From: a virus
IMG/VR virus record: IMGVR_UViG_3300007344_000054
Span: 1 to 44,407 of that record
Direction: 5' to 3' (one strand)
Length of the DNA: 44,407 nucleotides
Numbering within the stretch: the first letter of the stretch is position 1; each line of letters opens with the position of its first letter. The notes beneath the pieces were generated by a model, which saw only the letters and a program-made list of their open reading frames with translations, ran no database searches and was not told the origin of the DNA. Positions 21,385 to 31,600 of the stretch are shown here, piece by piece. The translations under genes and the position numbers were made by a program.

Positions 21385-24300
21385 TGAGTAATAAACTACT
21401 AAATAAAGTAAAATCTCAATATAATACTACAAGTAAACTTTTAAATAAAGTTAATAGATTATCACTTGATATAGTTTATGGTAAAGGTATTAGTGATGAA
21501 GCAGGTGCTACCCAATCTATTCGAGCACAAAGTAATCAAAATTTAGCTAATAAATTAACTAAAAATTTAAGTTTATTTAAAACATTAGTAGCTTTAAAAC
21601 AACTTAACACTTATGATATTTGTAACCCCTTAAATTTTTCAGCTAATAAATTATTTCCTTTAGATAGTATAGTAGGGGGAAAATTACAACAAGTAGCTGG
21701 GGTTATTAAAGAAATTCAAGCAGCATTAAGAGGATTTTCCATTATACCAGGTACTATTGAAGTTGAAGCTATATCTGAAAATGGTCAAGAAATTAAAACC
21801 GGTCTTATAACTTTAAGTTTAAAAAGACCATCAGATCAACCTATCGCTAATGGTACAACTGTATTTATCACCCAAGCTGATGATGAAAATATTGGGGTTC
21901 AAATGGCAGGTACTGTAGAATCCTCTTTAGTTCCCTTAGAAGTTGATGAAATTCCTGAAGAAACCTATGATGCTATAATTAATATTACTTCTTTTTCACC
22001 ACTTGAACCTCCCTATGCTAAAAATAAAAATGGGGTTACTTTAAAAGATGAAGATGGTAATCCTATTCCTAGAAAGTTTACTAATTTTAAACTAGAAGTA
22101 CAAAAAGTATCTACCTCAGATATAAGACAAATTGCAAAAGAAACTAGAGAAATAGCTGAATTATTTAGATCTATTGGTATTGCGGATTTTGCTGATGACA
22201 TTGCTGATATTCAAGCTGTTCCTGGATTATCTAAATTAGCAGAAACTGCTAAAAATATAGTTGATATAGTAAACGCACCTATTGCTGCTGTAAGTCAAAC
22301 TGGAATACCTACTGGACAAATAGCAAATAGACAAGAAGCCATAGCTGATTTTTTAGATGGTGGTTTAACGGCCCAACAAGTTTTAGATAGAGCTAGAATA
22401 TTTTCAGATTTTGCTAGAAAATTAGAACCCTTTGCTAGATTTGATTTTTCTTTAGATAGTATATTTAAAAAACAAGTAGAAGAAATAAATAAAATTCTAA
22501 ATGGAGTTGTTCCATTTGGTGATTTAGCTAAATTTGTAAAAGCTGTAGCTAGAGGTGTTCGATTTATAGTGGGTATAGTTTCATTTATAATACTACTACT
22601 TAAAGTTATTAATACTATACTAAAAGTACTAATTATTATTATAAAAGTACTTAAAAAAATTATTAAAATAGTAAGAAAAATAATTAAATTATTAGGATTA
22701 CTTACAGGAGGAGCTTTATTAAAATTAGCAGAAAAATTAAGACATATAGAAGATGCTCTTCAACAAATTATAGATGTGCTCACTAAACTAAATAATGTTA
22801 TTGAAGCACTTTTACGACCACTTTTATTAATAAAAAAATATTTAAAAGAAATAGTTATAGAATTAACTAAATTATCTGTAAAATTAGAAACTTGTGAAAA
22901 TCTAAAAGATTCAGATCTAACAAAAGATATTTTAGATGCTACTAAATTAGCTGCTATAACTGCTCGTAATTTAGATAATGTTGTCACTGCTGATGATAGA
23001 GATATAAACATATCTATAGCTTCTGGGGTTGAATTCAATGAAAGTGAGGCTCAAACTTTTAGAGAAAACCTTCCTTATTATAATAATAGCAAATTTATAG
23101 ATAACCAAAATGGTTTCTTATTTAATTTAAGAGAAAATATAATTGGGTTTGATCAATTTGGAAATCTAGTATTTTATTCACCTTTAGTATCATTAGCATC
23201 AGGAGTTAATTTTGATGAGAGTGAAGCTCAACAATTTAGAGAAAATTTAAGATATTATACTTTTGATAAATTTAGAAATAATGAAATTGTACTAGCCTTA
23301 TTAAATGAAGCCGATAAATTATCTGCTGAAAATATTAAAAATGCTAGAGAAGTAGATCCTAATGATGTGTTTGGGAATTTCCAAGAACGTTTTATGGGTT
23401 ATACTATAAAAATTCAAGAAGAAAGACCTCTTCAAAAACCTGCTAATACACAAGTTAAAACTAGAAGAAGAGGTATAGCTTTAGATGGAAATGAAAAATT
23501 GGTTGTTTCTACTGAATTAACCTTTAATGAAAATTTAACAACTATAGTACAAGAAGTTAAATTTAAAATTAAAAGAAATATAGAATTAGGTTTAATATCA
23601 ATTAACACAACAGATAAATTAGGAGTAGATGTTTCAGATAGTGATGTTTTAGATATGACTGCTGGAATAGGAGCTCCTCCTCTAATAGTTAATGATATTA
23701 AAGCTGAAGCAAATAATAGAGCAGCTAGTAATATTTCTTCAAAACCTGATCCCGAAGCAAATATACCCTTTGAAGCTAGAATTGGTAATGAACCTTTTGT
23801 TGAACAAGAATTACCCCCAACTTCTATACCTCAAACTGCAGATAAAGGGTCTGAAGCAAAAACATCTCCTTTAGATCAATTGGTTGATCAAGGATTCAAT
23901 GATTTTATCCAAACTAATCCTTCTTTAAAGAAAATACAAGATACTATTGATTTAGTTTTTAGAGCCACTCCTCAACAATTAAACCAAATCTTAAATCAAC
24001 CCGGTAATGAAGAATTAGATCCTGAACAATTTGCTGTTAGCTTAAAACAATCTATATTAGATGAAGTTGATCCTAATCCTGAAAAAATTCAAGAAGTAAA
24101 GGATAAAACAGACCAATGGTATGAAGGATTAAAAGAAAAAGCTAAGATAGAATATGAAGAATTTATAAAGACTATAAGACTAAAACAACCTAAACCAGAA
24201 TTTGAACAATATTTTCAAGATATTGAAGAACAAGAATTACCTAAATGGATTAAATTTTTATTAAGACAAAGATATACTGAAACTGAAGTAGAATCTGGTT

Positions 24301-24404
24301 TAGAGAAAAATGAAATTAGAGATAAGTTTAAAATTCAAATTAATGATAATGATGTAAAAGTTACTATCAGAAGAGCATTTAAACGAAAAAGTATTTCACA
24401 ATAA
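21384..24404 (+). CDS. Large tail protein with hydrophobic helical core (tape-measure or hub candidate)
   Basis: The 1006-aa product is strongly helical. Residues about 390-490 are very rich in Ile/Leu/Lys ('FIILLLKVINTILKVLIIII' and following), as in tape-measure proteins. An internal duplication stands near residues 546-575 and 605-635 ('SGVEFNESEAQTFRENL' and 'SGVNFDESEAQQFRENL'). It lies between the spike and gp25 genes, where T4-type genomes hold baseplate hub genes. Tape measure versus hub component cannot be decided here. Confidence 0.6.
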   Translation: MSNKLLNKVKSQYNTTSKLLNKVNRLSLDIVYGKGISDEAGATQSIRAQSNQNLANKLTKNLSLFKTLVALKQLNTYDICNPLNFSANKLFPLDSIVGGKLQQVAGVIKEIQAALRGFSIIPGTIEVEAISENGQEIKTGLITLSLKRPSDQPIANGTTVFITQADDENIGVQMAGTVESSLVPLEVDEIPEETYDAIINITSFSPLEPPYAKNKNGVTLKDEDGNPIPRKFTNFKLEVQKVSTSDIRQIAKETREIAELFRSIGIADFADDIADIQAVPGLSKLAETAKNIVDIVNAPIAAVSQTGIPTGQIANRQEAIADFLDGGLTAQQVLDRARIFSDFARKLEPFARFDFSLDSIFKKQVEEINKILNGVVPFGDLAKFVKAVARGVRFIVGIVSFIILLLKVINTILKVLIIIIKVLKKIIKIVRKIIKLLGLLTGGALLKLAEKLRHIEDALQQIIDVLTKLNNVIEALLRPLLLIKKYLKEIVIELTKLSVKLETCENLKDSDLTKDILDATKLAAITARNLDNVVTADDRDINISIASGVEFNESEAQTFRENLPYYNNSKFIDNQNGFLFNLRENIIGFDQFGNLVFYSPLVSLASGVNFDESEAQQFRENLRYYTFDKFRNNEIVLALLNEADKLSAENIKNAREVDPNDVFGNFQERFMGYTIKIQEERPLQKPANTQVKTRRRGIALDGNEKLVVSTELTFNENLTTIVQEVKFKIKRNIELGLISINTTDKLGVDVSDSDVLDMTAGIGAPPLIVNDIKAEANNRAASNISSKPDPEANIPFEARIGNEPFVEQELPPTSIPQTADKGSEAKTSPLDQLVDQGFNDFIQTNPSLKKIQDTIDLVFRATPQQLNQILNQPGNEELDPEQFAVSLKQSILDEVDPNPEKIQEVKDKTDQWYEGLKEKAKIEYEEFIKTIRLKQPKPEFEQYFQDIEEQELPKWIKFLLRQRYTETEVESGLEKNEIRDKFKIQINDNDVKVTIRRAFKRKSISQ
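23019..23270 (+). repeat. Internal coding duplication in the large tail protein
   Basis: Two related segments of about 70 bases (near 23019-23090 and 23196-23270) encode SGV-(E/N)-F-(N/D)-ESEAQ-x-FRENL-x-YY. The copies differ at many synonymous positions, so the duplication is old. Confidence 0.75.
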
Positions 24405-24433
24405 ATTAAACAAATAAAAAAATAGTTAATAAA

Positions 24434-24441
24434 TATTTATA
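24434..24441 (+). promoter_or_regulatory. TATTTATA box very close to a start codon
   Basis: The octamer ends only three bases before the ATG at 24445. If it is a promoter, the transcript would be leaderless or start inside the gene, so it may be chance or may serve downstream genes. Confidence 0.25.
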
Positions 24442-24444
24442 ATC

Positions 24445-24909
24445 ATGAAATTAGAAGCTTTTAGAAAAATTATTCGAGAAGAAGTAAGAGGTGTAATTAA
24501 AGAAGAACTTTCTTTGATTATGCAAACTCCTATTACTGAAACAAAAGTAGTCCAGAAGCCAGTTGTAGAACAAAAACAAACAAAACCTTCATTATCTGAA
24601 TTAACAGAGACAGTACAACCTTCTGTTCCACAACCTCCCTTATTTGATTCACAAAACCCCTTAGCACAAATGTTAAATGAAACAGCTGCTTCAGGAGAAT
24701 GGAGAAATATAAATGGAGGTGGATATACTTCTCAAAATGCAGTTGGGTTCCAAGGTGGAATGCCTGGTGGTGCAACTAAAGTAGTTGAAAGCGTAGATCA
24801 GATGTTAGCTGGAAAACAAGGAGCTACAGATATAAACCAAGTATCAATTGATGCTGTACCAGACTTTTCAGGTTTAATGGGTAAAATGAAAGAATCAGGC
24901 AAAATATAA
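24445..24909 (+). CDS. Structural-region protein with capsid-targeting-like leader
   Basis: The 154-aa product begins MKLEAFRKIIREEVRGVIKE, an amphipathic helix with I-I-R-E at residues 9-12, like the leaders at 7641, 43433 and 44230. A Pro/Gln/Val-rich linker and a Gly-rich, disordered-looking part follow, then a short C-terminal segment with 'DFSGLMGKMKESGKI'. Unknown function; found between the large tail gene and gp25. Stop and next start share a base. Confidence 0.7.
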   Translation: MKLEAFRKIIREEVRGVIKEELSLIMQTPITETKVVQKPVVEQKQTKPSLSELTETVQPSVPQPPLFDSQNPLAQMLNETAASGEWRNINGGGYTSQNAVGFQGGMPGGATKVVESVDQMLAGKQGATDINQVSIDAVPDFSGLMGKMKESGKI

Positions 24910-25328
24910 TGGCATATATAGTACGTAATGTTGATATTCTAGATTTAAAACCTAGTACGGGTGTAGGTGTATCTATACCCTTTAATGGTCCTACAGGATT
25001 AAATACAACTTATACTACACAAGATGCAATTAAATCAAACCTTTTAAATTTTATCTTAACAGGTAAAAGAGAAAGAATAATGAACCCTGGATTTGGATCA
25101 GGATTACGTGATGTAATTTTTGAACAACTAACCCCAGAAGTAATAGATACAATTGAAGATATTATCGTCAATGGTGTAGATTTATATTTTCCACAAATAA
25201 CAATAGGAACATTAAATGTAAATTTAGACCCTGAAACCCAAACCGTATCTATCTATTTAAGTTATTCCGTAGATAATACGAATATTACAGATGAATTACA
25301 AATAAACCTAAACAATGGCGGAGTCTAA
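24909..25328 (+). CDS. 25: Baseplate wedge protein, gp25/GPW family
   Basis: The 139-aa product, near the usual 132 aa of T4 gp25, holds the family core 'KSNLLNFILTGKRERIMNPGFGS' with the conserved G-(K/E)-R-x-M-x-P-x-(F/Y)-G, then 'LRDVIFEQLTPEVIDTIEDII'. gp25 forms the inner wedge contact around the hub and is conserved across contractile systems. It overlaps the gp6-like gene by 14 bases. Confidence 0.95.
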   Translation: MAYIVRNVDILDLKPSTGVGVSIPFNGPTGLNTTYTTQDAIKSNLLNFILTGKRERIMNPGFGSGLRDVIFEQLTPEVIDTIEDIIVNGVDLYFPQITIGTLNVNLDPETQTVSIYLSYSVDNTNITDELQINLNNGGV

Positions 25329-27192
25329 GCAAATACAATATTTAAATAAAGACTTTGATGGATTTAAACAGAAACTCTTAGAGTTCGCTGAAATTTATTA
25401 TCCCCAAACCTATAATGATTTTTCTGAGACCTCCCCTGGGTTGATGTTAATTGAAATGGCATCTTATGTTGGTGACGTTTTATCATTTTACGTTGACAAT
25501 CAAGTTCAAGAAAATTTTCTTCAATATGCTAAACAAAGAAATAACTTACTTTCTTTAGCTTATAACCACGGTTACTCCCCTCAGGTAACTAATGCTTCAA
25601 CAGCAGAAGTTGATGTGTTTCAAATTGTACCTTCCTCTATAGCTAGCGGTTTAGTACAACCCGATTTTAATTATGCAATGATTATAGATGATGGGTTTCA
25701 AATACAATCATCTAATGATACATCTCAATTCTTTTATTCATCAAATAAAATAGATTTTACTATTTCGGGAAGTGCAGATCCAACTGATATATCTGTATAT
25801 TCTTTAGATTCAAATAACCAACCTAATTTTTATCTTTTAAAGAAAAAGGTTAAAATGACAGCTGGTGCTTTAAAAACTGCTACTTTTTCATTTACCTCCC
25901 CTCAAAGATTTTCAACTGTACAAATTGAAGATAATAATATAATTGAAATAGTTAATGTAACCGATAGTGATGATAATAGATGGTATGAGGTTCCATATCT
26001 AGCACAAGAAACTATATTTGATGAACAAACTAATATAGCTCAAAATGATCCTGAACTGTATCAATATAATGAAACTACTCCCTATCTTCTTAAAATAAAA
26101 AAAGTACCTAGGAGATTTGTAAGTAGATTTAAAGCTAATAACACCTTAGAATTACAATTTGGTCCTGGTATATCTGATAGTCCTGATCAAGAAATTATTC
26201 CTAATCCTGACAATATAGGACTAGGTTTACCCTATGGTCAAGATAAACTTACTACAGCTTATGATCCTTCAAATTTTTTATATACAAAAACTTATGGTTT
26301 ATCCCCTTCTAATACAACTTTAACAGTACAGTATTTAATAGGTGGTGGGGCTGCCTCAAATGTAAGCTCAAATTCACTTACAATTTTATCCTCAGGAAAT
26401 GTTTCATTTTTTGGATCTAATCTTGATTCAACATTACAATCTACAGTTAGAGATTCATTAGCTTTTACTAATAATACTCCTGCAATTGGAGGGGGAGATG
26501 GAGACACAAATGAAGATATAAGACAAAATACTATATCTCAATTTCCCACACAATTAAGAACTGTAACTAAAGATGATTATATAGTTAGATCACTTTCATT
26601 ACCTCCTAAATTTGGAACTGTATCTAAAGTATATATAACACAAGATCTTTCAATATCACCTAATAATAGAACCCCAGAAAATTCTTACGATACAAATTTA
26701 TTAGCTTTATATCTTTTATCTAAAAATAACGCTGGATATATGTCTATAGCAGATCCTGCTTTAAAAAACAACCTAATTACTTTTTTAGGTGAATATAGAA
26801 TGTTAACAGATGCTGTAGTAATTAAAGATGCTTTTATAATTAATATAGGAATTAATTTTGATATAATTTTACTACCTAACTATAATAATAGAGTAGTTAT
26901 TAATAATTGTATTAATGCTATTACTAATTATTTTGATATAGATAAATGGCAAATAAATCAACCTATATTATTAAACAATGTTCGTAATTTAATTGATAAT
27001 GTAGATGGTGTTCAAACTATTAAAAAATTAGAAATAATAAATAAAGTAGGAACTAGTAATGACTATTCACAATATGCTTATGATATAAGAGGAGCTACTA
27101 TAAATGAAGTTATTTACCCTTCATTAGATCCTTCTATATTTGAATTAAAATTCCCTTCTACTGATATAAATGGTAGGGTAGTAACAAACTAA
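25315..27192 (+). CDS. 6: Baseplate wedge protein, gp6/J-like
   Basis: The 625-aa product (T4 gp6 is 660) opens with 'YLNKDFDGFKQKLLEFAEIYYPQ', followed by 'SPGLMLIEMASYVGDVLSFYVDNQVQENFL', a signature of gp6 proteins. The 'QFPTQLRTVTKDDYIVRSLSLPP' segment is the J-like region. gp6 forms the ring of wedges with gp25 and gp7, and the gene order matches. Confidence 0.93.
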   Translation: MAESKQIQYLNKDFDGFKQKLLEFAEIYYPQTYNDFSETSPGLMLIEMASYVGDVLSFYVDNQVQENFLQYAKQRNNLLSLAYNHGYSPQVTNASTAEVDVFQIVPSSIASGLVQPDFNYAMIIDDGFQIQSSNDTSQFFYSSNKIDFTISGSADPTDISVYSLDSNNQPNFYLLKKKVKMTAGALKTATFSFTSPQRFSTVQIEDNNIIEIVNVTDSDDNRWYEVPYLAQETIFDEQTNIAQNDPELYQYNETTPYLLKIKKVPRRFVSRFKANNTLELQFGPGISDSPDQEIIPNPDNIGLGLPYGQDKLTTAYDPSNFLYTKTYGLSPSNTTLTVQYLIGGGAASNVSSNSLTILSSGNVSFFGSNLDSTLQSTVRDSLAFTNNTPAIGGGDGDTNEDIRQNTISQFPTQLRTVTKDDYIVRSLSLPPKFGTVSKVYITQDLSISPNNRTPENSYDTNLLALYLLSKNNAGYMSIADPALKNNLITFLGEYRMLTDAVVIKDAFIINIGINFDIILLPNYNNRVVINNCINAITNYFDIDKWQINQPILLNNVRNLIDNVDGVQTIKKLEIINKVGTSNDYSQYAYDIRGATINEVIYPSLDPSIFELKFPSTDINGRVVTN

Positions 27193-27196
27193 GAAA

Positions 27197-28255
27197 ATGG
27201 CAGTATATAAAATATTTCCCGAAAAAGATGCTTATATATCATCTAAGTATCCTGCTCAAAATACAGGACGAGATGAAATATTAGAGGTTTCAAATACAAA
27301 CGCTATTAACCTCGATACATCAGCTCAAGGTGATGTTCCTGCCGTTAAACGTGCGCTAATTCAGTTTAAAACAACGGATATAAGCGATATTATTACAAAT
27401 AAAATAGGCGACGCGGCTTTCCAAAGTAACTTAAATTTATACTTGGCAAACGCTACTGTTGCCCCCTTAGATTATACAATTGAAACATTCCCTATATCTC
27501 AATCTTGGAATATGGGTACAGGTAGATCAGCAGATTCCCCCAAAACCGATAATGGTTGTTCATGGGGTTGGAGATTAGAATCAGGTTCTGGTGCTTGGGA
27601 TACAGATGGTGGTGATTATACTGCTTCTGTTTCAGGCACTCAAGATTTTACCTATGATAGTACTAAAGACATCTCAATGGATGTTACCAACATAGTACAA
27701 GAATGGAATAGTGGATCACTTGATAATCACGGTTTTATAGTTAAACTAACCGGGAGTATCGAATTCTCTGCTTCATACGTTGATACTAGCTATTTTTCCG
27801 TAGATACTCACACTATATACCCACCTGAACTAGAATTTAAATGGGATGATAGCTCATACGCTACACCATTAACTGCTGTAACTTCAAGCGATTTTGTATT
27901 AGCATTTACAAATTTAAAAAGCGAATTTGAAGACAGTGGAATATATAATTTTAGAGTAAAAGCAAGAGATAAATACCCTGCTAGGGCTTTCCAAACCAGT
28001 TCAGTATATTTAAATGCTAAAGCACTACCTACATCTTCATATTGGGGTCTAAAGGACGCTAAAACAGATGAAATGGTAGTTGATTTCGATACTTCATACA
28101 CAAAAATAAGTGCTGATAGTGGTAGTAACTACTTTACAGTTTATATGGACGGATTAGAACCAGAAAGATATTATCAATTAATGGTTAAAACAGTTATTGG
28201 AGATGAAACTCTAGTAATTGAAGATAAAGGAAACTATTTTAAAGTAGTTAGATAA
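27197..28255 (+). CDS. Tail or baseplate protein with DNRLRE-like beta domain
   Basis: In the 352-aa product the N-terminal 210 residues follow the DNRLRE-type jelly roll: 'IFPEKDAYISSKYPAQNTGR', 'RALIQFKTTDISD', 'PISQSWNMGTGR', 'GCSWGWR' and 'VQEWNSGSLDNHGFIVKL'. The C-terminal 130 residues look like Ig/fibronectin-type strands. Such domains bind glycans or build fibres. Position after gp6 suggests a wedge-associated or peripheral baseplate protein. Confidence 0.75.
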   Translation: MAVYKIFPEKDAYISSKYPAQNTGRDEILEVSNTNAINLDTSAQGDVPAVKRALIQFKTTDISDIITNKIGDAAFQSNLNLYLANATVAPLDYTIETFPISQSWNMGTGRSADSPKTDNGCSWGWRLESGSGAWDTDGGDYTASVSGTQDFTYDSTKDISMDVTNIVQEWNSGSLDNHGFIVKLTGSIEFSASYVDTSYFSVDTHTIYPPELEFKWDDSSYATPLTAVTSSDFVLAFTNLKSEFEDSGIYNFRVKARDKYPARAFQTSSVYLNAKALPTSSYWGLKDAKTDEMVVDFDTSYTKISADSGSNYFTVYMDGLEPERYYQLMVKTVIGDETLVIEDKGNYFKVVR

Positions 28256-28602
28256 TGGCTAAACAGCAAGTGAGATTAAATAAAACGGTATATGGTAAGA
28301 TCTCTTATCCTAATGTAGTAGATACAGAGTTTAGAGAGTTAGTTACCCCCGAGGCTGTTACTGAAATAGAAGAACCTATGACCGTAGCTGAGTTTTTTGA
28401 AGAATATGATAGATTATTTTTTGAAATTCCAAGAAAAGGTAATTTTGGATCTCATGAAGAACTTGTTAAAAGAAGTTCCTCTTATATAGGAGTAACAGGC
28501 CAATCGGATGAAATGCAAGCTTTATTAGACGAAATAAATGATTTGAGAGTACAATTATTAACATCTCAACAAGAAATTGTTAACTTAAGCAGTAATACTT
28601 AA
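28255..28602 (+). CDS. Baseplate-region protein with C-terminal coiled coil
   Basis: The 115-aa product ends in a coiled-coil helix (about residues 83-110, 'EMQALLDEINDLRVQLLTSQ'). The start overlaps the previous stop (TAATGG) and the stop shares a base with the giant gene, so all three are probably co-translated. Trimerisation adaptor or chaperone for the next protein is a guess. Confidence 0.7.
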   Translation: MAKQQVRLNKTVYGKISYPNVVDTEFRELVTPEAVTEIEEPMTVAEFFEEYDRLFFEIPRKGNFGSHEELVKRSSSYIGVTGQSDEMQALLDEINDLRVQLLTSQQEIVNLSSNT

Positions 28603-31600
28603 TGGAAAAAATTAGTGTTGTAAATTCCTTAACTGATTACTCAAATCAGGATTACGTTAGTAAAGACCAATCTTTATTAAATGGGTATGATATTAATAGA
28701 GAATTTGGTGCCGAACAGGATGTTGTAGAACTCCATATATATAATGCTAATAATCAACTTTTAAGATCTCTTTATAATTTTAGTAATTATACCACTCAAA
28801 ATACTATAGAAAATAGTTCTTTATTTGATACTATTTTTATCGATCCTGAAAGGGATTTAAAAGGATTAGGGTATAATTTAGGAAAATATAATCCTTCATA
28901 CTTTTTTTATAGACCTTTATTTTTAAGTAATCCCGATAGAAGATTCTTTATTAAAGAAATTTCATCAGATAGAACTGAGATTAGAGTAGTTACTAATGAT
29001 TTATCTTATGATGAATTAGGTACATCTTATTTTAATTACTTAGTATCAAAACAAGGTAAAAGTTTCTACTCAGATTTTCTTTTAAACTTTGGTGATAATA
29101 GAACTTTAATTGGAGTTAATAGTTTATTAGATAATTCAAACCAGGCAGAACCTAGTTTATTTATTAAATTATATGAACCCCTTCCAACAGATTTAAGTTT
29201 AAAAGATACTTTTTGGTTTGTAGAAGAAATCTCAGACTCTATATCATTTAATGTTGATATTGAGTTTATTCCTGAAGTTGAAGAAGAACAATTTGAATAC
29301 TTAAGAGGTCCAAATACAAATATTGAATTAAATACTCAAACAGGTTTTAATACTAAGTATTTTAATTATAACGAATTAATAGATACTACACTTACATCTT
29401 CGTATCAACAGTTAAAATCTGTTTTAGAAGAAAAAAGTATAAATATTAGTGTAGATCATGATGAATATTCTAATTTTGTTCATTTTTCTTCCGCTTACGA
29501 AAGATTAGAAAATTTTAAATACAAATTAACTTTAATTCAAAATTATCAAAATGATTTAGATAATTTAAAAGGAGCTGATGTTTTAACAGATAACTCTTTT
29601 ATTTCTGCATCTAAAGCTTCACTTCAAGAAAATATAAATACTTTAATTGAACAGTTTGATAATTATGAATATTTCTTATATTACGAATCAGGTTCTAAAT
29701 CGTGGCCTAAATCAAACTCAACTGCTCCTTATATAAATTATCCCGTAAATTCAATTTCATCTTCAGTATGGTATGGGTCTATAAATGAAGAAAGTGATTA
29801 TTATGGAGGTCAAATACTATCAGCTTCATTTTATGATTCTGATAATAGAGATTATATTTGGAATACCCTTCCATCTTATATTAAAGATGATCCACAAAAT
29901 AATAATTTAGAATTACTTGTAGCAATGTTAGGTCAACATTTTGACTATATTTGGACTTACTCTAAAGCTATAGGTGATATAAAAGTCGCTGATAATAGAC
30001 CAGATTATGGTATATCTAAAGATTTAGTAGCAGATGCTTTACGCTCTTTAGGTGTAAAACTATATACATCTAATAAAACAGATGAAAATTTATTTTCTGC
30101 TTTAATAGGTCTAAGCCCTTCGGGTTCACTAGTTCCTGATACAGGCTCCCTAAGAGTAGAAAATTATATATCCGCCTCTAATGAACTTATTACTTATGAT
30201 GATGTAAATAAAGAAGTTTATAAACGTATATATCATAATTTACCTTATTTACTTAAAACAAAAGGTACCTATAGAGGATTAAGAGCTCTTTTAAATTGTT
30301 TTGGGATTGCTGATTCAATTTTAAGAATAAATGAATATGGGGGAAACCAGAAAAATATAAGAAAGGTAACACAATTACATGAAGTAGATAGTTATGCATT
30401 TGCTACTCAAACATCAAGTGTAGTAGAAGTTCCATGGTTACCTACTTTATATCCTATAATTCCTGAATATTGGGAAGATGTTGAACAAGATTGGAATAAT
30501 ATTGAAGGTTGGTGGAACGGTATTTTAGCTGAAGATCAAGTACCTGATACTATAGAATTTAGATTTAAATCAAATGGTATACCTTCTTCAAGTAATTATT
30601 ATACTCAATCCCTATTTCAAGTAAATAATTCACCTTCAACATCCCAATTTGGATTACAATTACTCTACCCCTCAGCTTCTAACGCTGCTAGAGGTGGTGG
30701 TAATTTTGAAGAATATGGTGAATTAAGACTAATAATGTCTGGTTCTCAAGGTTATACTTCAACAGAACCTATATATTTACCCTTTTTCTCTGGGAGTGGA
30801 TGGTGGAATCTAAAATTAGATAGAACTCCAACCTCTTTAAACTTAAATAATACTGGTTCAAATGATGTAACTTATTCTGTAGAAGTTAAATCTGGAAATT
30901 ATGATGGAATTAATACTTTTATTGACTTTCAAGGTTCTGCTAGTTTAGCCATTTCTGGATCATCATCTGCTTCATATAATGAAGCTTGGAACAATTATAC
31001 ATTTGATACAGAAAATAATCAATTATATGGGTTTCTAGGTGGTGCTAGCAGTAGCAATGTTATAGCTAAAGATGGTGTTATATTTGATGGCTGTTTTCAA
31101 GAATTTAGATATTGGATTTCTACTAGTTTATCAAGCCAAACTTTTGACCAACACGTATTAAATCCAACATCTTATGTTGATAATGATATAACATCCTCAT
31201 ATTATAATTTAATTTATAGATTACCCTTAGGAAACTATAATAACATATCAGGATCTGATGGTGATAATAAAATATATACTGTTCACCCAATGTCTACAGG
31301 TTCATTTGCACCTACGGCATCATTTTTAGGTACGGGTTCGTCTACAGTAAACTATGGAAATATTACTAATTTTACTACTAATAGTTTTGTAACAAATAGT
31401 AATGTTGATATAGTACAAGGACCAGATATAGGTGCTTTTACTCAAAATGAAATTAAAATTAGATCTCAACAATATCCAATTGCTTCAGGGTCTACTTTAT
31501 CACCATATATAAGTGTACAAGAACAAATTAGAAACCCTTATACTGCTGATCTTGATATAGCTGAAATAGCTTTTTCAACTCAAAACAGTATCGATAATGA